Of a stretch of DNA of 64,000 bases, positions 11,601 to 23,609 are shown in pieces. Below the pieces are notes generated by a model. It made no database searches and was not told the origin of the DNA. It worked only from the letters and a program-made list of their open reading frames with translations. A program made the translations under genes and the position numbers. Each line of letters begins with the position of its first letter. Positions within the stretch are counted from its first letter, which is position 1. The stretch comes from Apostichopus parvimensis. Taxonomy: Eukaryota; Echinodermata; Holothuroidea; Aspidochirotida; Stichopodidae. Location: the NCBI GenBank assembly GCA_000934455.1, contig KN883046.1:11872-75871 (forward strand), in the 5' to 3' direction.

Positions 11601-14600
11601 ATTGGCCTAAATATGCATATAATTTATATGTAATATGAAGTCGACATCAATTTTTTTTCTCAACCTATTTTTAAAAGTATATAAAGTAATATTCAATTCA
11701 GTGAGATTAGATGAGAGTGAAGCGTGTGGAGGAGGTGAAGTGGGGTTACCATAACCATGTCCAAAAATTAAGGTAAAGACAAAAAGTTGTAATAACAGCA
11801 AGGGAGACAAAAACAAATTCTCAAGAGTGATTTGACCATCTAGCTAACTCACAATTTTAGCACCGAAGTGGAAACTGTTAATTATACTAACAATCTTTCA
11901 ACCATTACCATCTAACAAAAACTTGTTGTCTTTTCCACTTCAAATCTTGTACCACTTTCAACATTGGCACTCTTCAAAAAATGATTGTTATCCACAAGGG
12001 AGAGGGGAAACAACTTAATATAAAATCTCTCCACCCCCCCTGATGTTGCAAAAAAATTTGTCCTCGATCCTTTCTATAAATAAATATTTGGGACTCTGAC
12101 TATCGGGCAAAATGATTCCAAGAAAAATAACCCATCTTAATCTATAGGGTCTGAGCTAGAAAGAAGTCTGTGACTTTGTTTAATAACTTCAACTTCAAGT
12201 CTCTGAAGTGAGAGGTATGCTTACTCTGACTTGGAATGCATCTCAGGAGATATAAAGGATTCTTGGAGGATTTACTGGCCTGTTTCAGATCATCCAGACT
12301 GAAATAAAGGAGATGGTGGTATGCTTACTCTGACTTGGAATGCATCTCAGGAGATATAAAGGATTCTTGGATGATTTACTGGCCTGTTTCAGATCATCCA
12401 GACTGAAATAAAGGAGACGGTATCAAGATAAAAGGATCAATAAAAAAAAATAAATAAAAAAAAATAAAAGAAAAAGGATAAATTCAGTGAGTAGTCAGAT
12501 TTGGGTATTGCCTGAGTTATAAGTGTCAAAAACTGCCTTCTTTTGATATTTTTTGCAAGAATCTATAAAGGTGAAGGTGTTCTTATTCGTTGCTTAGATT
12601 CCAGGGATGTGATGTTGAACCCCATCTTGACATCAAGGGGTAATATCTACACTATCCGTTGTAAGGGACGGGATGGTTTGTTAAGATAATCTCGATGCTT
12701 GGTGTTACTATGTTTCAAGGATGATCATCAAATGCCCATGTTTACATAAGTACATTCTCCAGAAAATGCATTTTTTTTATTTTTCAAATTTCAACTAATC
12801 TGGGCCTGTTGACACCTTGGGAATGATCAGTGACAGTACATGAAATCCGGAAACAATTCCTGGGACACCGTTAATCTGGGGACCGTCAATGGAACCTGGG
12901 GACTGTCCCCTTAGAATCGGGGACATCTGGTCACCTTTATGTAATGGATGATGGACCCATGGATACACGACTACAATTATGATATGATCTTGGGCGAGTT
13001 TGACTGGGCAGCAAACTTCAATGATAAATATCCTTTTTTTTAAATTTTTATTTGTGTTTGTAAATTGTGATTTATTAATAAGAGTATTGTACACCATTCA
13101 CCAAAATTTTCTCAATAATTAGTATACAGTTTAATACACATTTACCTTTTAAATGATTTGTAGAACGGTACACCAAATTTTACTCTTTCTTGTCTGAATC
13201 CTACAAAATAAATAAATAAATCATGTGAAAAGAACATGAGGATTAAGACATCTAATTTGATATATCTATAGCAGTGTTTGTTTTAAACTTTGTTTTTGCT
13301 TTGAACTTGGCATAATCTACTTGTACTTTTCTAATCTGTAAATAGAAAGTACATAAACACATGATAAAAGTGAAGATAAAATACATGAAAATAATTGGTT
13401 GCTTTAGGCTACCAAAATATCTGCAGAAATGATGACATTAAGCATACGTAATAGAACCTTACCCCATAAAATTTGTGGGACACAAAAAGTTTTCTCTCCT
13501 TAAATTAACATTCAAATAATTCTTTAAGTTTTTACTAGGTTTGACCAGACTTCAACTATACTTACCAATGACTATTGGTTCTTGAGCATTAGCCTCTGTC
13601 GGAATGAGAATTCTCCTTTGTAAGCTGTTTAAATATTCCTGAACGACCACATGAAATCTTTCTTGATTAAACATCTCCATGACGACACAAGATACAGCAC
13701 AGTAGTTGGCATAAATATGAAGGGAAGTGAAGATAAAAAATAGCAGCCATGTCAGACTGGAAAGAAAAAAAAAGAACAAAAAAAGAAGAAATATTTATCA
13801 CATGTATTGATATTTTGGAGAGTCAGGTGATTATATATTATTTTATTTTTTTAACTATAATTGGCAATGAACCCATCTCTTCCCCTCCTTATTCTGCCAG
13901 TCCTTTTTATCAGTCATTTTTTCCCTTTCAAATACAAGCCATATGTATCTTTTCGGTCTCTTGTAAAGATCTTACCTTGCATTGCCACTGATTGTGGGTG
14001 TTATGATGAGCCCTACAATCAGCGCTGACAGGTTTACAAGTGTTTCCTGGAGGAAAAAAAGGAGATTAGAAACAAATATGGAAAGAAGAAAATGAAAATG
14101 AAGAAAAAAGAGAAAGCACAAACTAGCAAAGACAATTAACATGAAATCAATGACTAAGTACAGCAAAGATATAAATTTACTTGAAAATGGTGACAAACAT
14201 GAAAAACACACACAAAAAACGGAATAATAATTGCATCTTGAATAGAACTGAGGCCACTGAAATAGGTTTTATGTTATAAACTTTGTAAAGTGTCTTTACA
14301 TATTTATTCAAAAATGAAATAGCAAATCAAGATGTTAACTGTTCAAAGGTAAGTAAAACATAGATATCCATGATGAAAGGGGTGGAAAAGTTTTTGATCT
14401 GGGGGAAGGGAAAACTAGTTTGAGGTGTGGGGTTCTTTTTGTTTGGGGAGGGGGGAGAGGGGTGGTTTAGGAGTTGGGAGTTTAGGGATCATTTTACTTG
14501 GGGTATTGAGGTAAAAACAAAAGTTCCACTCATCATTTTTCCAAATGGATACAATGGACATGTTTTGACATGGTTTTCCAAACATATGTGTCTATAGGGG

Positions 14601-17600
14601 GACATTTCATCACCTCCCACCCACCCCAATATAATACAGATATCCCAACAGTACTTTGTCCAATATACTGTAAAATGATTAAGGCGATTAAGAATTTTAT
14701 TGTCCAAAAATGAAGACTGAAATAATTTCATCTAAAAAAAAAAGAATGGAAAATCTGGGGAAATGAAATCAAGGCAAAGTTAATTTAAAAGATTGCGCAA
14801 GGTTATTACTAAATTTGACGAGGTACAGCTACAGAGGTACAAACAAGAGACAAGACAAAGGAAAACATAATTATGATGTAACAAGGAATGAGATGTAGAT
14901 GCAAGTTTGTGGCAAGTAGATGAATTGCTGTTTTGTAATGATTTATGGAATGATATCAGCAAATTTGGAATTTTTTTAGAGCGGAAATGGAAAGGTTGAT
15001 AATACATACCTGACTACCGTCTTTAGCAGAAACGTCAGCCATATTGTTTCGCCTTGCCTGGTGCATAGTGAGGGCTGCCCTCGTTGCTCCTCCTGCCACC
15101 CCTACGATTGACTGATGGAGATAAAAAAGGATGGGCAAAATTAAATTTTCGATAAAGAGGGGGAGGGGGGGGGGGGGGGGGGGAGTAAAGTAAATGAATT
15201 CCAAGAAATGTACTTTAAAGCAGCATTTTGTGTTTGGTTGCCGTTTTCTACTTTTTTGACATGTCCATCAAGTTTTTTACATATATCAATCAAAAAACAG
15301 CAAACTATGATATTAGCCAAGTTTTTCCCTGCCAACAACGTTAATTGGCGAGTAAATAAGGATATTTGCAGATAATGAGAAAAGTGTCCACATCAAATTC
15401 CACATTTAAAATTAATCGCATACAGTTCCCCCAAACCGACTAGTTTGAATTCAACCAATCAGAGATGCAGGTTTAGTTATGAGCCATTGCTAAAAATAGA
15501 TTCAAGACTTTGCGTTGGTACAACCAGGGAGTTGTTATGGAACACCCTGGTACAACTGCCATATGGACTGTACACAAATCAACTTGCATGGTGTTGTATT
15601 ACGTATTGGTCAATGACGTTCGTAGTGTTTAAATATTCATATTATGGGCGAGGTTTATTGGGATCCCAACGGAAAATATCTTGAAGAAACAAAGTTGAAA
15701 GTTGCAAATTTTTCGGCTTTTATGCCACCATTTGAAGTAAGATTTAAATAGATAAGCTAGTTATGTATGTCGTTATGGCATAGTGGAGTCAGTGAGGCTG
15801 AGAAAAATCAAAGAAAAGGATGCAAAATGCTGCTTTAAAAATCATTCTTTTAGTGGTGTGCAGACACCTAACAGAACTTATGTACACTATGATAGACACA
15901 ACACATCAAGCACCCCATCACACCTCCTTCCGTTCCCCTTCTCCAAACCCTGTTACATCTTTATCAATATTATATTACATGTCGATTTCGTCTTTAATTA
16001 ATTGATTTTTAATACCTTCATTAGTCCAGAGATGCATGCTATGAGTGTAAAATAGCCAGGGAAGAGAGGAGAGACCAGCTCCACACAGGTAGCTAAATCA
16101 TTCAGTACGTCAGCAAATAACCTACGAGAAAGATTACATTGATTAGAATGAAGGTCAGTCATAATTTGAGGGCTTCTCTGGAAAGCAGTGCTTCTGCACT
16201 GAGCAGGGCTACCCTCATTAAAGATGACAATAATAATTATAATAATAATAATAATAATAAAAATAATAATAATCAATGAGGTCCAAGCCAGGGTACCTAA
16301 TCACAGATTAACAATAACCATATCATGATGGATGCACTGATCAGAAACATAACCCAGTGATGTGCACAGGATTTCAAAGGTGGGGATTTTGCAAACACTG
16401 CTGAATTCATGAAAGTTTTACATTGCTAAATGTTTCAAAATTTCTTGAAGTTTGAGCCCTTCATTCTTATTTCTAGATGTGGAGCAGTTTCTCAAATTCA
16501 AGGAATAAAATCTCTCAATGGAAAATTATAATGAGATGAGCAGGAAAGCAGGTATAAAACTTTGACCACGAGATAAAATATCATATCGATATCGATATCG
16601 ATAAAATGTCATATCAAATGTCATAAAACGAGATAAAATGTCATTGGGGGAAGTGAAGGACTCACATACCAAAACAGTGTTTATCTATTCCCATTGCCTC
16701 TGCCGACAATAAAGGATTAGAACTTTTCCACAATATCCAAATATTTTCTACTCTGTAATAACTACATTACAATCAAAACCTCCTTAACCATTTTTATAAC
16801 AACTTTTTTTGGTTTGTAGCTTACTTTTATGGTCTTATCCCTAGAATAATTTAAGGAGTGTTTACCTCCATGTTTTGGCTTCACTGTCCAAGCTGGTTCT
16901 ATAAAAATGAAAAATACAAATAAACATCAATATAATTATAAAGAGCATTAGCCACTGGTTGAATAGAAATAAGACCACTTCCTGAAAAAAATTATATATA
17001 TTCATTGCTCACAAATAAATTCAGTAAATAATATATCTTTTGAGAGCTACCAAAGGAGTTTATTGGAGGATACTTAATAAGTGATAACTTTCCCGGTAAA
17101 AATAGTAATCATAATAATCAACATTTGTATTGCACCAGTATCCATCACAAAACAATGTCGGACAGTGTGCACTGACATAACAGTGAGAAAAGGCAAAGCA
17201 GAATAAGATAACGATGAAACAAAAGATAATTAATTAAAAGTTCTCGAGTTCTCGAAACAGATGTTCTCGCAGTACAAAAGAGATGGAGAGAGCTTCAGGT
17301 AAATTATTCCAAAGATGCCGGGTAGCAGAAGTAAAACAATAGACTCCCGGGTATCTGTAAGCGATATCTCAATGGAAGATCAATAAAGTTAAAAACAAAG
17401 GCACCGCCACAAGTGCACTTAATTGCGTACTAACGAAGTGGATCGAGTCATACTTGATCTAGATCAGAACAGGAGAACATCTATTGATGATCATGTGATG
17501 GAATGAAGCTTCCATACGAGATATTGAAGGCCGTTCACACCAAAAGGCCAAGGGTATATACTAGATATTCTGTAGTGTACACATATATACAGGCTGAAAT

Positions 17601-20474
17601 GTATATATAATACTGCATATTCAGTACACAAATAACAATTAGGTGACAGTTAAGACAATGGACAATTAAATGCTTTACAAGAAGTTCTTCAGAATCTCGC
17701 TTACTGTTTCTATCATGCATAGGTTCAATAAAATGTAATACAATTTTCAATATCTATTTTGTAACAATGGCAGCTATCTATGAATTTTCATCCAATTCCA
17801 ATCCAGTTTAAGCAAGTAACAATTTAAAAATGACATTTTTATTTCTTACCCTCTGTACCATGCAAATACAATTCTTCCAACCATTCCTGTGCCATCTGTA
17901 ACAAAACGAGAAGAAGAAGAATAAAACACATATGAATTTTGCGGTCATACAAATGAAGTCTTCAAAACATAAAGTGCAAAGCCAAAACTAGAAAGTTATG
18001 AGTATTTCCCCCCACATCATGCAAGCATTGATGAAGCTATGCTGTTCAGAAAACATGGCATCAACTTGTAATCAGCTTTAAATCCCTTAATATATATTGA
18101 CAAACTTGAATCAGAGAGGGTATTACAATTCTGACCAGAAGTTACCAATTGCCACAGTAACTAAAGGTCCATCAGTATGGGCAAATTCAAGACATTACAA
18201 AATCCAAAACTAACTAACTTAGACAGGACATTGACAAACAGGTACAAGTCCTGGTAACATCTCTGCATGCAAATGGTCTTTAGTTCAATTTAGGAGAATC
18301 AAGTTTTCATCTAGATGTATTGGACTATTGGCATACATATATATGAAAGGAAATCAGATCAGATGCTAAAACATGAAAACACTCAATTAAATTTTGCAAT
18401 GCAAGTTGAATTACAATGAATCATTGCAATGTCAAAGGGAAATGAGAAGTAGTAGTAGTAAGAAACTACGGAGAAACTATAAATAAATATAACTCACAAA
18501 GAAAATAGAATAGAACAAGCACTGAAAATAAATGATTTAGGAGACTTCTGAGAAAGTCTGAGATAAAAGTTGTGGATCAGATTGTATTCTGGAGTAAAGT
18601 ATGAAATGAAAGGGAAATAATGGGGGGGGGGGGGATAAGAAGAGTAACAAGGAAACAATACAGTAAGAAGGGAGTATTTGAAAAGAATCAACTCTGACCT
18701 TTTAAAAGCCAAGTTATAGTGGCTGCAGCAGCAGAAGCTGTTTCATCACCCACACCTACTCCCTTAAGCATCGCATGGGTAGCAAGGGTACCAGTTATAC
18801 TACTGCTGAATGCCTGCAATGAAAGAAGAAGAAGAAAATAATAACCTTAAGGAATTAAAAAGAATTTACTTCTAAGGTATAATAACAGGTAAAGAGGCTT
18901 CAACCTGCTATAATGTTTTCTGTTTTATGTACCATGAATCATGTAAATATAAGTTGTAAACTTGTAATAGGTGTATGATATTACATAATTCTCATGTTCT
19001 GTTGTGGTGTGTTTATATTGGTCTTTATAAATTTATAGTACTAGAGGGACTTATCCTTTGTCCCTGGTTGAACATCCCTTTGACTAAGACAGTCATAGAA
19101 ATAAATTGTCAAAATCTAAAGTGGACATATCACCATTTGTACAATCATGCTATCAACATGATTAAAATTCATCAAATATTAAAATCATGTTTCATCCAAA
19201 TTTACCAGGATGAAAGTTATGACTTAAGAAACTGCGATTTTAGATCTTATCAAGCATAGTTGGAATCAATTGAATACATCAAACTTTATAAAAAAAAAAA
19301 AAAAAAATAGAAGGTATGCTTCTCCTTTTCCACATACAAACTTTGTAAACAAGCACAACAGAAATTCTATAAAAAAGGACGTCAAACACATGAAAATGAG
19401 TAGAGCATTCACATCATGAAAAACAAGAAAGGAATTTTTAAGCAATGTTTTTTCCATAAACCAAAGATGATTACAGGTTAATCTGAGAAATATTTGGAGC
19501 TTAATTGGGTTGATTAATTATATTATACCTGTACCGTGTCCCAGATTTGATATGTCAAATAATCACTGCTAACACTCTCAGGATACCCTTGAGGAAGGAA
19601 CACAGTCTGTTTTAAAAGGAGAATAAAACATATATATATATACTATACATACAGAAGCAGACATAATGCCATTTTAACTACGAAGATGGTTGGGATGGAT
19701 TTTGAGTACACTGCAGGGATATGGCTGCATGGGGACAGGGGACCTATGGTACGTTATACTCACTACTTTACAATGGCAGCAATGCATGTTTTTAATCATT
19801 GGAGGAAAGGAATATTCACCAGTTTTACATAACCTCTTAAAAAAAAACGTCTAATGCCGGTAATCTGACCTAGTTTTGAATGAGGTGTAACAGAAGTGTT
19901 AGACACCACCATTGATCCCAGAAAATACACACACAGCTTGCTACCGTCGGTAATTAGACTCTAGTGTACAGTCAATTACATACAGCTGCGGTCAATACCC
20001 ACAACACAGTATACAAAGGATACAGCGATGGACATCTCAGGTCCAGCTAGAGATAACAAGGTATCACGTTTCATTACTGTCTGCATTTTGTAGCGACAAG
20101 CAGAAAACTTCACTTGCAAGCAACGGAAAGTTAACTTTTTCAGAGCGCGGCAAGCGGTTTGGGGCGAGTCTGAATGCCTTTAAGTTAATGGCACATAATT
20201 ATATAGCAAATATGAATATAATATATTCAATTCTAGACTTGATAGATATATGTCTAAGAGTGCAAGATTCATAATATTATCATACTGTGGTGATTTGAAA
20301 TGATTCATGAAAAAATGAAGCAAAGTAAAAAGTCATAACCTTGAAGAACAATATGATACCACTAAAGCTAAATGAACTATTGGCATTTCTCTTGAGCTTG
20401 CCATCATAGGAGCTGTAATAAGTGGTTGGAGATGACCTCGTGCCGTATGTCTCTCTGAACACTAAGAGGTCCAT
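8616..20474 (-). CDS. RUSF1: RUSF1, RUS (DUF647) family membrane protein
   Basis: Fourteen exons join in frame to 459 residues: 20474-20340, 19606-19529, 18813-18699, 17895-17850, 16898-16866, 16121-16016, 15111-15010, 14046-13976, 13756-13566, 13200-13146, 12402-12329 (or its twin 12298-12225), 10719-10595, 9699-9636 and 8800-8616. All introns are GT/AG and phases agree. Family landmarks are LPQGYPESVSSDYLTYQIWD, DGTGMVGRIVFAW, LFADVLNDLA, VAGGATRAALTMHQARRNNM and ADVSAKDGSQETLVNL, closely matching human C16orf58/RUSF1. The C-terminal exon gives GIDEWRAEWDL. Several hydrophobic segments fit a membrane protein. Plant relatives act in UV-B sensing and auxin transport; the animal role is not established. 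The ATG at 20474 lies 15 bases inside its exon (acceptor TTTTTACAG), so a 5' UTR exon lies further upstream. Exon 5 is only 33 nt. Confidence 0.93.
9112..9278. mobile_element. Foldback (long inverted repeat) element in RUSF1 intron
   Basis: The arms begin GGGGTTAATCAA and end TTGATTAACCCC and pair over most of about 167 bp around GAGGGCGGAGCCCGAG. A further copy of the GTGCGTTACTCACAGGATTAA block follows at about 9384-9404, so the element may extend to about 9440. No coding capacity. The transposon superfamily was not identified. Confidence 0.65.
9935..9980 (-). ncRNA. Degenerate hammerhead-like relic
   Basis: The minus strand carries a hairpin ATCCTGCTAGGAT followed by TGAAATGTC, a decayed relative of the motif at 5911-5941, here inside a RUSF1 intron. 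Recognisable only by comparison with that copy. Confidence 0.3.
12214..12421 (-). repeat. Tandem duplication containing a RUSF1 exon
   Basis: Two adjacent 104-bp units (12214-12317 and 12318-12421) differ at only two bases. Each holds a complete 74-nt exon with its own acceptor (TTTATTTCAG) and donor (GTAAGC): 12402-12329 and 12298-12225. Both encode the same peptide (LDDLKQASKSSKNPLYLLRC and onward); the one exonic difference is synonymous (Ser). Only 30 bases separate the two exon copies, too short for a normal intron. Since 74 is not a multiple of three, including both shifts the frame to a stop within a few codons. Confidence 0.93.
17105..17480. repeat. Dispersed repeat remnant in RUSF1 intron
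   Basis: A stretch beginning with AATCATAATAATCAACATTTGTATTG and containing TTATTCCAAAGATGCCGGGT resembles widespread invertebrate SINE/LINE-tail sequence, like that at 41630-41890. Boundaries and family are uncertain. Confidence 0.3.
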
Positions 20475-23400
20475 TGTGAAATACCCAGGCTGTAAAAATG
20501 GTAGAAAAAAGGGATATTCATACATGATTGTAATATGGTGTATTCTACTGCTGTAGACCCAGACATCTGATTGATAGATTAATAACTATTAAGTATTAAC
20601 TATTAGTATCATGGCACGGAAACTACTAATATGATGCACCTCTGAAAGTTACTATGACGACTTCACCACAGCAAGGGAAATGTAACCCAAGTATGCTACC
20701 TTGTTTTCCACAAAAAAGTGAATTTAATCGACGATGTAACTTTGCATAGCTATTGTATAGGTTCCAACATCACTATCACATGGCACTTTCCATTGTAGGT
20801 ATTGCACCACAATATTAAGAGAAGTGCACGTCCACCTGGGAGGTTAACCGTTGGAAAATAGCCCTAAAGTGCCCTACTGTGTTGATTTCTTTGGCTTTTT
20901 CTGAGTCATCACCATTCTTTTTGATGCTTGGATGTTGAAGAGGATGAAATAAACTACTGAGGTTCTAAAAATCTGGAAGATTGAAGGTGATTTAAGGGAT
21001 TTTAGAAAATCTTGGCTGAAACCTGAAGATTCTGCAGCGACAGCTGGCTGATGGTAAGGGGAGCACTATGATAAAATTTGAGCACTTCTATCTCAAAATC
21101 TAAACGGTCATGGTGACAAAAGTTAAATGTCTGATGATGACCCAAACCATTAGCTATCATATGGTGGGTAGGACATGTCAGTTGAAAACTTCTGCAGGTC
21201 TATGCTCAATCGGCCTTGGAAAGTGACGAGTTTAGTGTGTAAGTCAATGGGAGCAAATTAATTGTGGTGCGGTACCCGGTGTAGCTTGCTTATATTCCCC
21301 TCAATTTTTAGTTATTTTTGTTAATGGAAAGAAGAATACGTAAAATATAGACGTGAATATTGTTAAGACATTACAAAGGTTAAAAAGGACTGGGTTTAAT
21401 CTCACCTAAACTGTTGTGGGTAGCTGAGAATAGTGGAATAGTGGACAGTTACATTTCCACATTTTCAGTTCAGACAAACTAGTTGTCACTCACTGTGTTG
21501 GAAGCTAACAGCCAGTGAAAGCAGGCAATAACGTACTAAGGGATTTGCGGAGGCGGGCAAAGAACAAGCGAAGAGATAAGATATTCAACTATTTATATCT
21601 TATTTCTAGACCAAAATGACCATAAACATCCTACGACTATTTCAAATTTGAAATCCGCTCCAAATTTGATCGAGATCACTGCCGAACTATGTTTTTTTGT
21701 TCTTCACAATTAAAGTATTAGAGGTATGGGAGATTTGAGAGGCCCTCCTCTCATGAGCGGTAGGGGGGGGGGGGGGGGGGGGGGGGGGCGCCTTCCAAGC
21801 ATGAGGGGAGGGGAGTTCCCTTCTTTCCCTGGGAAATCGAAGTAGTAAAAAAGAGTGTTAGCAGGAGTTATCAAGGAGTGTTAGCTCAGTGGATTGATGC
21901 CGGTGCCTTTCAATCATAAGGTACGTCCCGAGTTCGATCGAGTCACTCCAAGTCCAAGATTATTGCGGCTTTGATAAGCCAATGATGGATACATACATTA
22001 GATAACAAGAAGTCTCAGAAGTGTTGCAGCTTCCGAGGCCTTCGCCATGGGACCCACTACAGCCCTGGTCGCAAACTACTGTTAGACTGCTGTGAGTAGC
22101 TGCTCTTAATGACTGCTAGCTTCAAAACCTGTATTATTGTACTGTTTGTTGTTACCACAATCCAATATAAAATATTTGCTGTTACTCTGTAGGCTATACG
22201 TGTATAAGGGGAAAATCCCTTTGGACTGACACCGTTTGTACAATCAGTCGTTCTTGAAATAGCAAGAAAAACTGTGTCTTACTGATGTCATTATGCAAAA
22301 AATTGGTTGAATTAAATAATTTAATATGTAATTTCAGTTACTTGATCATAATGTTTGTATCTGTTTAAGAGGCAAAATACTTTTTCAAAATATCTCTCCT
22401 GTTTGAACGCATGCAGATGGTTTTCAAGGCCTAACAGTATGACCTTTGAGATTGCAGTTGATCAGATATTTGAATATTACTGCTTAGTCCCGTGTCCACT
22501 CGATCCATCTTAGCCAGTTAAGGTAAGCATTGGTTGATATAAAAGCTTCTAAGATAATTTGAGCTACTGCTTATGTGAGAATTTTGTCATTATTTGAATC
22601 TCACAGTTTATGACCGTAGGGCAGCCTTCACAAGCTTTCCTGCAACGTATGCTCAGTATACTGTGTGGCGTATGTTAATGTTAGCAATTATGTAAAGTGC
22701 AATAGGCCCGCTCGTAAGTTTGACAGCATACCGCCGGAACTGTTGCCTAATGAACGTACGAGAAGAAGGTGATACCGAATTTATAGTCACAGCCTCAGGT
22801 ATTACAAGAACTTGAGAGTTGGGTTGAATTCTTGGTTTCATTGTGCAACAACAATCACTAACTTAATTAGCCTCACACAAGTTAGGTCTAGTAGCAATAC
22901 TACTACTAGCAAACAGTACTACAAGTCCACAGTAGGCTAGTTAGTAGTAGTTTTCCTGCATTACTGACTATAGTCAGTACACTAGACCTACCTGACATTT
23001 GGCTACTCAAAATGTGTGAACATTGCTGTAAGTATCAAATTTCATCAGAACCTGAGCATTATTGAATTGATTTATTTCTTATTCATGCAAGGAGAAAGTT
23101 GAAAGCTACAAATTTGTTTGTTTTTGCTTTAACATTATTTGAAGTTAAATCTTGATACAATTTTTTTTTCTGTTTTCAGAGTTAAGTAGACTCCTTCATG
23201 TTGTTATGAAGCCATTCAACAGTGTTATTGTTCAATCTAGTTCATCATGTGACATGTACTTTAAGATCATCAATTTGGAATGTTCATTTTTTTCCCACCA
23301 AATCTTGAATACAATTAGAAGTTTGGAGAAAAATTCAATTTGCATTTCTTTGTAATATTTTTCACACTAAACATTACTGTTACTGATTAAATCTTTTCAA

Positions 23401-23609
23401 TACCTTGTACAACGCCAATTTATTTTCATTAGGCACAAGTTAGAAGACAATTCCCTAAATTATTAGACCTAATTAACGTGATTTTGATATCTTCTGTTTT
23501 GTTCCATTGTACGTATTACATTTTTTGAAATAAAAACATCATAAGAAAATAGTTTGTAGTCAGATACAAGATATTTGAAAATTCTCTTAAACTTTCTCTC
23601 TTTTAGGTC
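20475..23609. other. Divergent intergenic region between RUSF1 and PRR14-like
   Basis: This region lies between two divergently transcribed genes and should hold both promoters and non-coding first exons. A 26-base G run (21763-21788) and a SINE (21875-22130) lie within it. An acceptor TTTCTCTCTTTTAG at 23593-23606 sits three bases before the PRR14-like ATG, showing that at least one upstream untranslated exon exists; I could not place it. Confidence 0.5.
21875..22130 (+). mobile_element. tRNA-derived SINE, family A
   Basis: The head GGAGTGTTAGCTCAGTGG (A box) is followed by CAATCATAAGGT, a B box GAGTTCGATCGAG, and the body block CGGCTTTGATAAGCC. These are shared with the minus-strand copy at 8320-8574. 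The 3' half differs from that copy, so the end is approximate. Confidence 0.65.
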
